Assembly: GCA_039707465.1 (NCBI GenBank)
Contig: CM077647.1
Span: forward strand, 46,650,110 to 46,714,109
DNA length: 64,000 nt
From: Rhabdophis nuchalis
Lineage: Eukaryota > Chordata > Lepidosauria > Squamata > Natricidae
Direction: 5' to 3'
Shown: in pieces, positions 44,233-55,612 of the stretch
Layout of the letters: every line of letters starts with the position of its first letter
Numbering within the stretch: position 1 is the stretch's first letter
Made by a program: the position numbers and the translations under genes
Notes under the pieces: generated by a model
What the model saw: the letters and a program-made list of their open reading frames with translations, nothing else
Database searches by the model: none
What the model was told of the DNA's origin: nothing

Positions 44233-44249
44233 CCCCCCCCCCCCCCCCC
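44233..44249 (+). repeat. Poly(C) tract before exon 3
   Basis: Seventeen C residues end 11 bases before the exon 3 boundary and occupy the polypyrimidine-tract position of the splice acceptor. Confidence 0.95.
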
Positions 44250-44260
44250 AATTCAAACAG

Positions 44261-44432
44261 GATTTCATGGCTGGAACAAAGCTGAAAGAAAGATGTGACA
44301 TAGTTTTACACTTAATCCAAAGAGGCTGCAAGCCAGATTTCATAGAAAGTCCTAAAGTTGATGTAACAGTGCCCAGCAATGATGCTAACATTCAAGTTAT
44401 ACCAGGAGAAGCTTCAGTGCACCTGCGTCCAG
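44261..44432 (+). CDS. ITGB8: Integrin beta-8, exon 3 (PSI end, hybrid start)
   Basis: This exon encodes residues 73-129 plus one base. It includes DFMAGTKLKERCDIV and RGC, completing the PSI cysteines, then a beta-rich segment (QVIPGEASVHLRP) that begins the hybrid domain. The acceptor is AAACAG and the donor is CCAG|GTTTGG, a weaker-than-usual donor. Phase 1 joins exon 4 to form Gly. Confidence 0.96.
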
Positions 44433-47082
44433 GTTTGGATATCAGAAATATTGTTTAATATAAAAACTACATTTTGCCTTTGGCACAGACTAGGAGGCTG
44501 AAGATAAAGAATCTTGGATAATTTTTCCATAATAGAAAATAGATTCTGAAGATTCACTCAGTTTTGAGAAAGCAAATGAAATAATTCTAAATTATTCAAA
44601 AATTACAACTTCATAATCTTTTGGATACACTAATTCAGTTAGTTATGGACTTGGTATAAAATTACTAATTGGTTCAAACAATTTTTAATGCCTTTGCGAT
44701 CATCTTAAATAGCTAATGAGTCTGGCTGATGCAATTATCTATTGTCTTAATTTCTACTAGCCCTTCATCAAAATTGGATCATTAAAGTTAATCACTCTAT
44801 ATTTAGCTACTGCTCTCTACCTCCAAATTCTGCAAATGACACTTTGTTTACATTGCCTATATTTCTTAGGTAAATTTTGTTTTCTTATATTGAAGACAGG
44901 AATATTCTTCCAGGTGTGAAACTTGACTCTGATTCCAAAATGCAGTTTCCCTTCCCATGCATGAATGCTTGTGCGTGCATGCATGTGCACACACACACAC
45001 ACAAATACACACACATAAACACATACAAAGTGGATATCTACCAGTAAACATTATACTTCACTTCTGCTGCACAATGCCTGTCATTCATTCAGTGCTGGCT
45101 GCAAAGTATCCTTGATGTATTGCCAGGAGCAAAATATTCCAGCTGCTCTGCAAACTTGGAAAACCAGCCCCCATCCCCTCAGTCTTTCATCCCCCCTCAT
45201 TGGTTGGAACCTGCATATTTCCTACCGGTATGCCTTGCTTTTTAACTGGGATCACTGACAAGCTCACCATGCTCCCAATTTCCAATTTTGTTTCATACTC
45301 ACATAGCAAACTCAAAAGGATCTGCATTCTGCAGATGGTGGGGATAAAAGCAAAGTAGGCTTGTTTTACAATGCACTGGGAACAGTTTGCAAATTCAATA
45401 GTTATGGCATAGCAAAGTTTCCTGTTATATTACATAGTGTATTTAGATATGATTTAAGCATTTTAATAGATTCTTGTTTTCTCTTAAGCATCTAGGTCAG
45501 TGGCAGGCCTGTGCATGTTTGTACATAACTCAATTTGCACAATGGCAGGCCAGTACACATGAACATGCACACACAGCTCAACTTGAGTACATTGAACTGT
45601 GCAGGCATGTGCACGAATCCCTGCCTGCTGCTTATCCAAGTCAAGCTGTGCACTTGCACACTGGTTCACCACTCACGTGATTCCAGATAGGTCACAGCCT
45701 TGGGGTTGAGGACACCTGATCAAGGTGGTTTATTTATGCCTCCTGAATGATCACTTGATGGGATGTTCATTAGTTTGAGATTCTGAGTAAGATCTGCACT
45801 GTATTTGAACTTGGAAGGATTGTCTGAAAAGGCAACCAATGATCAACTACTTGGATGAGGCAGTGGGAAGAAGAAAGTTGAATAAGAATCTCAAGGGGTC
45901 AACCAATAAGGTTACATGTTGTGGTGCATGTTGCAGCTATTGATGCATATGAGGATATTTGAAGCACATTGGAGGCAATATATTTTCAGAATTGAATACA
46001 GATTTTCTTGTTGCAAATATCCTCCTCTTTAAGTTAAGAGCATGTAGATATAAGCTTGTTTTAATGGCAAAGATATGGTCATGCAGACATGAATAGAAAT
46101 CATTGTTTATTCGGAATGCTCTTGGTTTGGAAATTTAGATATTTAATTTGATGATTAAAATTAAGGAAAACGAAAACTCCATTCTGATAAGCTAATTCAG
46201 TTTCTGGGAGTTATCTAGAAGTTTGAGAGCTGATGAACTACGTTTGTAAAAACATAAGGTTAACATGAGCATTAACATATTGAATTCTGGTTTGTTCAGA
46301 AATCTAGCTCCAAAAACCTAGATGTATGAATCAGATCCATATAAATAATTTTCTCTGAGCTACTATTTCACTGTAGCAGAATTTACTTGCTAAACATATA
46401 CCTTGTCCCTAATCCCTTGTAAGTGAAGGGGAACTTCAGACTGTTATTCATCTACCTAAAGTTTCCCTACCCAAATATTATTGTTTTCAACATCAACACA
46501 ATTCATCATTGGTCTAGTGAATTGTACCAAGACTCCTCATTCTTCTTGGTAAATTAACTTGCTTACAATAATATTTTTTGTTGATGATTCCAGCTGCCTA
46601 ATTTTTAGTTTTGCCTATGATCAAAGAAAGTACAATATAATCAATTTACAAGCCTAACTTGAAAAACTTTGGGTTTCATAACTGTAGTATTTCAGTGGGC
46701 ATCACCTTGCAAGATTAGTGTTGACTCATGTGGAATCGACCACATGAGTACATAAATACATAAAACAACATTGCATTAATGTATGCAGACCTCCTTTTCG
46801 ATATCTGTACTGATTTTAGTGACAGTTTTCATTCCTCAGTACTAAAGAAAGTTCTAATCGCAGCATTTTGATAGCTCACTTATTACAGCCAACTGGCGTT
46901 ATAATAACAAATATGTCATTTGAATGTTGCAAGCAATGTAGATTTTCTACTATTTCAACATATAGAATTAAGGCAAATACCAGTACCTTTTTTGCAGTCA
47001 TGGAGAAACATAGAAGAAACAAATATAGCCCAACTAATACTGATTGCAAGTATCTCTATTAATGGTCCATTCTTTTAGAATC
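44433..47082 (+). other. ITGB8 intron 3, 5' portion
   Basis: No gene. There is a short CA-rich run near 44987-45025 and a decayed GTGCATG-rich stretch at about 45490-45690 that may be an old MITE. Confidence 0.45.
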
Positions 47083-47090
47083 CTCTACTT

Positions 47091-47257
47091 TAGGGGTTCC
47101 CAACCTGGGTCCGTGAACCTGCACCAGTCCATGGCATGCCATAAACTGGGCCACACAAACAGGTGAAGCCTTATCCACGGGAAGTAGGCAGCACATGAAA
47201 CCATGCCCCTGCCTCTATGGAACCAGTCCCTGCTGCCCAAAAGATTGGGGGACACTG
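47091..47257. mobile_element. hAT-type MITE (AGGGGTTCCCAACC) with 8-bp TSD
   Basis: Ends TAGGGGTTCCCAACC and GATTGGGGGACACTG are inverted. A perfect 8-bp duplication CTCTACTT flanks it (47083-47090 and 47258-47265). It is 167 bp and non-coding. Confidence 0.9.
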
Positions 47258-47452
47258 CTCTACTTCACACAAAATCACACACAAAATCCTAGAGTAGACA
47301 ACCAATCAGCTATGAATATTGCCCAGTGCATGGAAATTTTAAAATGCATCAGTGTGCTCAGTTAGCATTGTGAAATTTTCACCAACTTAATACATCTACA
47401 GTACTGTCAGTAAGGGAGAACTACCTACTTGCTCCCTATTAAGAAAAGATTA

Positions 47453-47829
47453 TAGGTTGTCCTCACAACCAGCCATTTAATGACCGTTCAAAGTTACAAC
47501 AGCATTGAAAATAGTGATTTATGACCAGGTTTCACACTTGCATCTGTTGTAGCATCATCATAGTCACACAAACAAAAGTTGGGTACTTGCAACTGGCACA
47601 TATTTATACCAATTGTACTGCCCATGGTCATGTGATCAGCATCTGTAACCTTCACAGCTGGCTTCTGACAAGCAAAATCAATGTGAGAAGACAGATTCGC
47701 TTAAATACTGCGTGATTCACTTAACAGCTATGGGGAAAATGTCATAAAATGAGGCATAACTCAACAACTACCTTGCTTAGCAACAGAAATTTTGAGCCCA
47801 GTTGTGGTCATAGGTCAAGGTCTACCTAT
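47453..47829. mobile_element. TA-flanked MITE (AGGTAGTCC family)
   Basis: Decayed ends TAGGTTGTCCTCACAAC and GTCAAGGTCTACCTA enclose family motifs (TTCAAAGTTACAACAGCA, CAGAAATTTTGAGCCCA). It is the same family as 13392-13715. Confidence 0.8.
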
Positions 47830-47991
47830 TGACGTTTCTGGTATGTAAAGGTATATTAAATAAAAACCTAGGTAACTATAGTGCTGTTAAAGGGCTGTGC
47901 TACTGGGCCCTTCAGTGTTTTATTTCTACCTTGGGGAACTATAAGTATTTGTAGAATATGAATATCTGCAAAGGGGAACCTACTCTGGATT

Positions 47992-48038
47992 ATCTGTGAT
48001 GGGATAAACTCAGTTGTTGAGTTTATCCCATCACAGAT
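47992..48038. repeat. Perfect 21-bp hairpin
   Basis: Arms 47992-48012 and 48018-48038 are exact reverse complements around a 5-nt loop (GTTGT). It lies in ITGB8 intron 3. Confidence 0.95.
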
Positions 48039-48136
48039 TTCTGTACATGCACATGGGCCTTCATGCACCTAAGCTGCTCTATGGCAGAAATGCACATAGT
48101 GGTATGAAAATGGTTGGTTGCTGACTATGGCAAAGC

Positions 48137-49080
48137 TTTTTTAATTTAATTTATTTTCAATTTATATACCGCCCTTTTCACCAAAAAGGGACTCAGGGCA
48201 GTGCACAGAAAGATAAAACCCCACAATATACAAAATTTAGAAAACAATTAAACCAATACAGCTGTGCTAAAATTGAATAAATAGTTAAAACCATAAATAA
48301 CAAATTAAAATAATCCCTAATCTATGACAGGCCGGCAAGACGAAAGAAATGAGCTTTTACCATCTGACGGAAGAGTCGTAGGTCCGTGATGGTACGGATA
48401 TCGGGGGGGAGGTCATTCCAGAGTGTCGGACCCACCACAGAGAAGGCTCTTCCCCTGGGGGTCGCCAGTCGGCAAAGACCGGCTGATGGCACCCTGAGAA
48501 GGCCAACTCTGTGAGAGCGGACAGATCAAAGGGAGGAATGTGGTAGGAGGCGGTCTCTCAAGTAACCAGGACCCGAGCCATGGAGCGCTTTGAAGATGGT
48601 AACTACGACCTTGAAGCACACCCGGAAGACCACAGGCAGCCAGTGCAGCTCGCGCAGGACAGGTGTTACATGGGAGTAACGAGAGACTCCCAGAATCCCT
48701 CGCGTGGCTGCATTCTGCACTAGCTGGAGCCTCTGGGTGCACCTCAGGGGGAGCTCCATGTAGAGGGCGTTGCAGTAGTCTAGGCGGGAAATAACGAGGG
48801 CTTGAGTGACCGTGCGTAGGGCATCTCGGTCTAGAAAGGGGCGCAACTGGCGTATCAGGTAAACCTGATAGAAGGCCCCCCTAGCCACGGCCGTCTCATG
48901 GTCGTCTAAGGACAGCCGTGAGTCCAGGAGGACGCCCAAGTTGCGGGCCCTTTCCGCGGGAGCCAATGACTCGCCCCCGATAGCCAACGATGGAGTTAGT
49001 TGGCTATATCGAGATGCCGGAAACCACAGCCACTCGGTCTTGGACGGGTTGAGTTTGAGTTTGTTCCTCCCCATATAGCT
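48137..49080 (-). mobile_element. L2-group LINE fragment (copy F)
   Basis: This is the minus-strand 3' part of an L2: the RT C-terminal region in a 185-codon frame (48526-49083, with NPSKTEWLWFPASRYSQL and LDYCNALYM), then a frameshift, then a 3' UTR ending TGCCCTGAGTCCC with an AT-rich tail. It is 5'-truncated near 49080, where native sequence begins. Confidence 0.9.
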
Positions 49081-50077
49081 CATGCTATAGCTCTAAAATC
49101 TACCCGTACATGATTATAAGGCGGTTTAAATTGATTTCGGCCAATAGGAATGATTTATAAATTTAGATTATTTTTCAGAGGCAACTAGGCCAATCTTTTC
49201 ATTATCCTATTCCATTCTATCCCCTTATAATAGATGTCTGTGTGCCTGAAAATAAAAGAATGCAGTATTCTGAGCCAGCTGACATTTCAGGAAAAATATG
49301 TCCATGCCGTTGAAAATCAGCTTTTAAAGTTCTAACATATTTCACATTTTATCCTCTTTCAAGGAAATTGGCATGAAATAGATGAGTTTATCCCAATGTC
49401 CCTAGCCTGTAGCAACCCTGATAGAAATGGTAGTTGCCTAAAGCCACATAGTTTGTCTGTTTATATAAACATACATAATTTTCTTATTATCATTAGCAAA
49501 ACACAGGAAATTACAGTTGTGGCAGAAGTAATATCTCATTGAAGGAGTGTTATGAAGTACATTATTACTAATTCTGCTACACGAAATGAGTTTGCATAAA
49601 TTTGGATGGAAAATGCTAAGGAGAAAAAGACCATTTTGAAATCTCATATACTTTTCATTACTTTCTATCAAAGGAACAGGAACAGTAATAAGTGAGGATA
49701 GACAGTATGTCTTACAGTTTTTTAATTACTGTAGAAGTACAGTGCAGAGGTGGGTATGGTATGTGGTATGTTGGCCTGGGTCACAGAACCAGCAGCGACT
49801 CAGGCTGGCCGCGCCTCTTAACCAGTTCCCCTGTTGCTGCTGTTGCCACAACCATCCTTTTTTGGAGTTCTGTGCATGCGGGGAACAATTTCCATTGAAA
49901 TGCATATGCGCATGCACAAGTGAACTGACAGTAATGCCGGCTAGGACCCAAAGTACAGTGTCGTACTTTTCACCCGCTACTGAAGAAATGCCAACCCTGA
50001 TGTAAAATGAATTTATCTTAATGATATATTTAGAATACAAAACATCCATTTTTAAAAATAATATAACATTTTATAGT
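49081..50077 (+). other. ITGB8 intron 3, no firm feature
   Basis: Mostly AT-rich. A more GC-rich block at about 49745-49975 may be an old hAT MITE, but its ends and duplication are not convincing. Confidence 0.45.
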
Positions 50078-50965
50078 TTGATTTTTATTTTTATTTTTTA
50101 TTTTTCAAATTTATACCCTGCCCTTCTCCTTGTAAGGACCCAGGGCGGCGCACAGGCAATATTAAAAAACCATACAAAATTACAAAATACATTATTAAAA
50201 AACTATTAAATTAAATCCTGTGCTAAAAAACCCTTTTAAAACCCTGAGAATTAAATTTTTATACAGCTAAAAGTCAGAAACGGGGGGTTATGCTAGGCCG
50301 GCTTGTTGGAATAAATATGTCTTGAGACGCTAGTGGAAGAGGCGGAGGTCTGAGGTGGTGCGTAGGTCGGGGGGTAGGTCGTTCCAGAGGGCTGGGCCCG
50401 CCACAGAGAAGGCCCTTCCCCTGGGCGTCGCCAGCCGGCATTGCCCGGCTGATGGTACCCAGAGAAGACCCTCTCTGTGGGAGCGGATCAGACGAAGGGA
50501 TGGATTGGGCAGGAGGCGGACTCGTATATAGCTAGGCCCCGAGCCATGGAGCGATTTAAAGATGGTTGTCAACACCTTGAAGCGCACCCAAAAGGCCACA
50601 GGTAGCCAGTGCATCTCGCGCAGGAGAGGTATTATGTGGGCTTGCCTTGAGGCACCCATAATCACCCACGCAGCCGCATTCTGGACTAGCTGTAGCCTTC
50701 GAGTGCACCTCAAGGGGAGCCCCATATAGAGAGCGTTACAGTAGTCCAGCCGGGATGTTACGAGTGCTTGAGTGACTGTGCGAAGGGCCACCCGGTCCAG
50801 TAAGGGGTGCAACTGGCGTATCAGGCGTACCTGATAAAATGCCACGGCCGTCACATGGTCCTCAGCCGGGAATCCAGGAGGACACCCAAGTTGTGCGCCC
50901 TCTCCACGGGGGCCAGTTATTCGCCCCCAATGGCCAGTGTTGGACTTACCTGGCTGAACCTCTCC
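50078..50965 (-). mobile_element. L2-group LINE fragment (copy G)
   Basis: Minus-strand L2 3' part. The RT C-terminal frame (50330-50854) has SRLDYCNALYMGLPL and GPALWNDLPPDLRTTSDLRL. The 3' UTR ends GCGCCGCCCTGGGTCC with an A-rich tail at about 50080. It is truncated at 50965. Confidence 0.9.
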
Positions 50966-52303
50966 CCCACCCCCGCCTTGCCATGCAGGAAATTATGTAA
51001 GAGGGGTCCTTGGTGTCCTTTCAGCTTGCTTGATTTCTTACAGAACTTTCATTATGCAAACTAGATAACATCATCAGTGCTAATGTAAGAGACAGGAATT
51101 TGTTTATTTATTATTTACTTATATTTTGCCATCTCTCTGTTGAGTGACTCTTGGAAACAACAGTTCCCCTATCTGTTATGGACTATCCAAGTGGGAAACT
51201 GCCGTTGAAATAACAGCTTTTATTCCAACCACAAGAATGTCATGCCCCATGGAGTAGATCAGGCAATTGAAAAAATAGCAGTGAATCTAAATAGACATAG
51301 AGTCATCAGAAGAAGAGGAAAAGTGGTTCACAGTATCAGCATCATAATCACAGTGTTGTGACACAAAGTCCAGCCCTTTTCTTAGCCAGTGGAGATATTA
51401 CATGCATGCCTGAATGGGGCAGAGCTAGGCAACATGATGTTGTTTTTGTCTTGTGTACACCACTTGTGTACACCGACTTCTTGATAAGGGCTAAAATCAA
51501 CAAATAGATTCATTCACAATTCTGAACTGTTAAGTACAGATATTTCACAATATGAAACATAAATATTATTTCTTCACATAATGCTAGCTAGAGTAATTTA
51601 TATAATTTAAAACTGCATACATTTTAACAGTAAATTTATTTCATCCAGTAAATCTTGATTATTTTTTAAATAATCAAGTTGAAATCTATCATAAAATATC
51701 TTATTTCGTAGCATAACCTTTTGATCCATATTTGCTTTCTTTTGTGCTTTGATTTCCTAAGGAACTGTTCTCTGTGTCTATGCATTGGTAGCCTTTGTTC
51801 ACTAGTATTGGCCAAGTTGTTTCTTCTGTCTTTTTCCTGCTTTATTTCTAGAAGAAAGGTATGCAAACATTTTTATTGGACCACGGTCCTAATGAAATCC
51901 CAACTTTTATCTTTCTAAATACATTTTAATGTATGTCAATTTAATCACCTTAGTTGGGAAAAGAACTGCCTCTAAGGTAAGTTATTTGGGGAGGAGGAAG
52001 ATATTTCTTTTAGCATTTTAGAAGAATATCACTAGATGATATTTCATTAGCAAATAATTGAACAAAGGGAATAGCACTGGGGCATTTTTCTGCAGTGAAA
52101 TCCTTCAGTGAAATCCTCCCCCCCCCACCCCCAAGTAATAACTAGACGATAGTCATTTCAGCTACATTGTGCTAGTTTCACCTGAATGTACAGTTTGCTT
52201 TCACTACAGAAGGAGGAGCACTTGACTCCAGTTTATAAGGGGGGAAAAAACAGAAGCTAGCATGGAAGGAATCACTTTGTTATTGGTAGCTGCTTTGCTT
52301 AGA
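50966..52303 (+). other. ITGB8 intron 3, no feature recognised
   Basis: No gene or identified repeat. A short C-rich stretch lies near 52118. Confidence 0.5.
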
Positions 52304-52304
52304 A

Positions 52305-52491
52305 CAGTGATGGTTACCTGAGCAGCTGATCAGTGTGCATGCGCACTCCAGAACCCGAAAGAGAGCAGCTAGGTTCTGGCATGCTCATGCACACCGGCCA
52401 GCTGCTCTCTTCTGGGTTTCGACATTCCGACATGTGTGCATGCATGCATGCTAGTTTCAGCACTCAGTGCCAAAAAGATTAATCATCACTG
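52305..52491. mobile_element. hAT-type MITE (CAGTGATGGTTAACC type)
   Basis: Ends CAGTGATGGTTACCTG and AAAAAGATTAATCATCACTG are inverted. The body has GAGAGCAGCT and inverted AGCTGCTCTC blocks, as in 15503-15910. The target duplication is weak (TGCTTAGA/TGCTAGGG). Confidence 0.8.
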
Positions 52492-52536
52492 TGCTAGGGC
52501 ATTGCATTCATCAGGATTGGAAAGTTTTTGTAAATA

Positions 52537-52836
52537 CAGTTTATGACAATAGCCTCAACTTATGACGACAGTTGAGTTCAAATTTTCTGTTGCAAGTGAG
52601 ACATTCCTTAAGTGAATTTTGCCCCATTTTACAACATTTGGTTAAGTAAATCACTGCAGTTATTAAGTTAGTGACACTATTATCAAGTGAATCTTGCTTC
52701 CCCTTTGACTTGTCAGAACGTCACAAAAGATGATCACATGACCCCAGGATGCTGCAATGGGCATAAGTCACTTTTTCAGTGGCTTTGTAACTTTGAACGG
52801 TCACTAAATGAACTGTTGTAAGTCAAAGACTACCTG
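52537..52836. mobile_element. TA-flanked MITE (AGGTAGTCC family)
   Basis: The right end GTAAGTCAAAGACTACCTG is followed by TA. The left end CAGTTTATGACAATAGCC is decayed, after TA. Body motifs match 13392-13715. Confidence 0.82.
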
Positions 52837-53142
52837 TATACTGTATATCTGAAATCCAAAGTATTGCTATACTTAGTGATATACACTGTATAATTATATA
52901 ATTTTTCAACTAAACTGCCTCTTTGTCACAAGATAATGAGAAAAGCATAGAAAATGGAATGGCTTGAAAAGGTGTGTGCAGGTGTAAGTAATACGCTTAA
53001 AACTTAATCCTTACTTACCATTTTAAAAGCTAAACTAAATTAAACTAGTAAATCTGGAAAAATATTCTGCATAGGATTTGATTTTAAAATAATGTGAATG
53101 TTCAGAATTATTGATTGTAGATCTGCTTTTTTGCATTATTAG

Positions 53143-53389
53143 GCACTGAAACAAGTTTTATGCTGAAAGTCCGCCCACTGGAAAAGTATCCTGTTGATCT
53201 TTATTATTTAGTCGATGTATCTGCATCTATGCACAGACATATAGAACGATTAAACTCTGTTGGATTTGAATTATCTCAGAAGATGGAAAATATCTCCATT
53301 GATTTGCAACTTGGATTTGGATCCTACGTAGATAAAACAGTGTCACCCTATATTAGTATTCATCCAAAAAGAATCCATAATCAGTGCAG
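53143..53389 (+). CDS. ITGB8: Integrin beta-8, exon 4 (beta-I domain, MIDAS)
   Basis: This exon encodes residues 130-211 plus two bases. It closes the first hybrid segment and opens the beta-I (von Willebrand A-like) ligand-binding domain: YPVDLYYLVDVSASM. The MIDAS motif D154-x-S156-x-S158 is intact. The two positions that are Asp-Asp at the ADMIDAS of most beta subunits are R161-H162. Next come LGFGSYVDKTVSPYISIHP and RIHNQC, and Cys211 opens the specificity-determining loop. Acceptor ATTAG, donor GCAG|GTAAGT, phase 2. The exon is intact. Confidence 0.97.
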
Positions 53390-53689
53390 GTAAGTATTGT
53401 TAAAAAATAGATATACATAACTCAAAGGAACATTCATGGGTACACATTAATACATTCAGTGTCTAATTCTCTCTTGTAAAAGTAGAGTAACTAATAAGTG
53501 AATTTACATTTGCTTTATCTGCTACAAGGTTTAAGTAAATATGTATTGTCATCTATATAAATAAAAATGTAAAATAGTTTGTGCAAAGCCGCTAATCTCA
53601 AAAACTACTGTACACAATTTACACCAAATTTTGACACAATGTTCCCAAGGACTTCTGATAATATAATACGTACTTATTTTGTGGCTAGC

Positions 53690-54515
53690 ACACGTGTGTC
53701 ACGTGCAAGGTACACAAACGTAAAATGTACCCACTGATCAGGTTTTTACCTCCCTGTAACTCCTCCCACCCGGCTGTTGCATCAGTGAATGGCCTTGAGG
53801 CGACATGGTGCCAAGGGCAACACGGGAATATGTGCAGCACCTCCCTGGGCCTAGGCCAACAGCCAAAGCCACCCAGTAGCCTTGTGGAACGCTGTGCCCG
53901 GCATCTCCTGGGGGCGGGGCAGAGCAGGGCGAGGGGGAAAAGCCTCGCCTCTTCGCTGATGCCACTCCTGGTGCCTCCACTGCTCCCCCACAGCCAACCC
54001 GGGCCCCCTCCCTCCCCCATCAAGCCAACGGCAGGAGCCACCCCGCAGCCCCACGGGATGCCGCGTATGGCCTCTCCCGGGGGTGGGGGGGAAGCCTCTA
54101 CCTCCACACCTCCTCGCTGATGCCACTGCCATGCCCACCACTCCTGGCACCCTTGCTGCCACCATGGCAGCCCTGCCCCCCACCAGCCCACCAATCTCTT
54201 CTCACTGGTGCTGCTGCCACGGAGAGGTTAGAGGGCTGGCAGGAGGTGGAGGGCGAGGCTGCAGCAGCAGCGGCAGAAGCACCAGGAGCAGCAGGCACCA
54301 TGACAGCATCAGCGAGGAGGCACGGAGGTGGAAACCTGCCCCCACCCCAGGAGAAACTCGACATGGTGCCCCGCGAAGCCACATGGTGGCTGCCGCCGCT
54401 GGCTCTGAGGGAAGGAGGGAGGGAGGGGGGCCAGGCCAACTGTGGGGAGGCAGCAGAAGCGCCAGGCACCGCAGGCACAGCGGCAGCATCAGCAAGGGGG
54501 AACAGAGGCGGATAG
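53690..54515. repeat. GC-rich internal module with inverted units
   Basis: A unit around CTCGCTGATGCCACTCCTGG occurs twice on the + strand (about 53945 and 54112) and in inverted form twice (GCATCAGCGAGGAGG at about 54305 and GCATCAGCAAGGGGG at about 54486). Long frames open on both strands are a GC artefact. Confidence 0.75.
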
Positions 54516-55530
54516 AGAGAGATTGAGGGAGGGATAGAGAGAGAGAGAGGGAGAAAAACGGTAGGTAGGTAGATAAAGGGAGAAAGGAAGAAATACAGTA
54601 GGTAGGTAGGTTGGTAGATAGATATAGAGAGGGAGAAATACGGTAGGTAGGTAGGTAGGTGGATATATAGAGGGAGAAATACAGTAGGTAGGTAGGTAGG
54701 TAGAGGGATAGGGAGAAAAACAGGTAGGTAGGTGGATAGATAGAGAGGGAGAAATACAGTAGGTAGGTTGGTAAGTAGGTAGGTAGGGAGATAGAGGGAG
54801 AAAGTAAGAAATACAGTAGGTAGGTAGAGGGATAGATAGAGAGGGAGAAATACAGTAGGTAGGTAGGTAGAGGGATAGATAGAGAGGGAGAAATACAGTA
54901 GGTAGATAAGTAGGTAGAGGGAGAAAGGAAGAAATAAAGTAAGTAGGTAGGTAGAGGGATAGAGAGGGAGGGGGGAAATACAGTAGGCAGGTAGATAGGT
55001 AGGTAGATAGGGGGATAGAGAGAGAGGGAGAAATATGGTAGGTAGGTAGATAGAGGGAGAAAAGAAGAAATACAGTAGGTAGGTACGAACAGGGATAGAT
55101 AAGAGGGATGAATACAGCAGATAGGTAGGTAGATAGGTACAGGTATAGAGAGAGAAATACAATACATAGATAGATAGAGAGGGAGAGGGGGAAGAATACA
55201 GTAGGTAGATAGGTAGGTAGGTAGGTAGGTAGGTAGGTAGGTAGGTAGAGGGATAGAGAGAAGGAGATATATGGTAGGTAGGTAGGTAGAGGGATAGAGA
55301 GTGGGAGAAATATAGTAGGTAGGTAGGTAGGTAGAGGGATAGAGAGAGAAGGAGAAATAAGGTATGTATGTATGTAGGTAGGTAGGTAGGTAGAGGGATC
55401 GAGAGAGAGAGGGAGTAATACACTAGGTAGATAGGTAGGTAGAGGGATAGAGAGGGAGGGAGAAATACAGTAGGTAGGTAGGTAGAGGGATAGAGAGAAA
55501 GGGAGAAATACAGTAGGTAGGTAGGTTGGT
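54516..55530 (-). repeat. GGTA-type compound minisatellite (Helitron)
   Basis: About 20 units of (GGTA)1-9 followed by GAGGGATAGAGAGGGAGAAATACAGTA and variants. It is the largest of three related arrays in the window. Confidence 0.96.
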
Positions 55531-55580
55531 GGTTATACAGTGGTTGTGTGTACAGTTTGGTTGGCCATTTAACCAGACTG

Positions 55581-55600
55581 GGCCACAGCAACATGTGGCC
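55581..55600 (+). terminator. Helitron 3' hairpin
   Basis: Seven-base perfect stem GGCCACA/TGTGGCC with loop GCAACA, nine bases upstream of CTAA. It is the usual replication-termination signal of Helitrons. Confidence 0.88.
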
Positions 55601-55612
55601 GGGTACCGCTAA

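Larger units (their letters stand above)
53552..55612 (+). mobile_element. Complete non-autonomous Helitron
   Basis: It starts with TC (TCTATATAAATAAAAATG) after a host A. It contains the conserved subterminal CTAATCTCAAAAACTACTG. It ends with a GC hairpin (55581-55600, GGCCACA/TGTGGCC, six-base loop), nine more bases, then CTAA before a host T. TC start, hairpin, CTRR end and A^T insertion without duplication are the defining Helitron features. The interior has no Rep/helicase; it holds a GC-rich module (53690-54515) and a minisatellite (54516-55530). It lies 162 bp downstream of ITGB8 exon 4. Confidence 0.9.

Noticed and set aside
45488..45690. Possible MITE with CAGTGG and CCACTC edges
   Set aside because: Only loosely similar to the families here, with no target duplication found.
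49740..49980. Possible hAT MITE
   Set aside because: GC-rich block with CAGAGGTGGG and ACCCGCTACTG near its edges, but no convincing inverted termini or 8-bp duplication.
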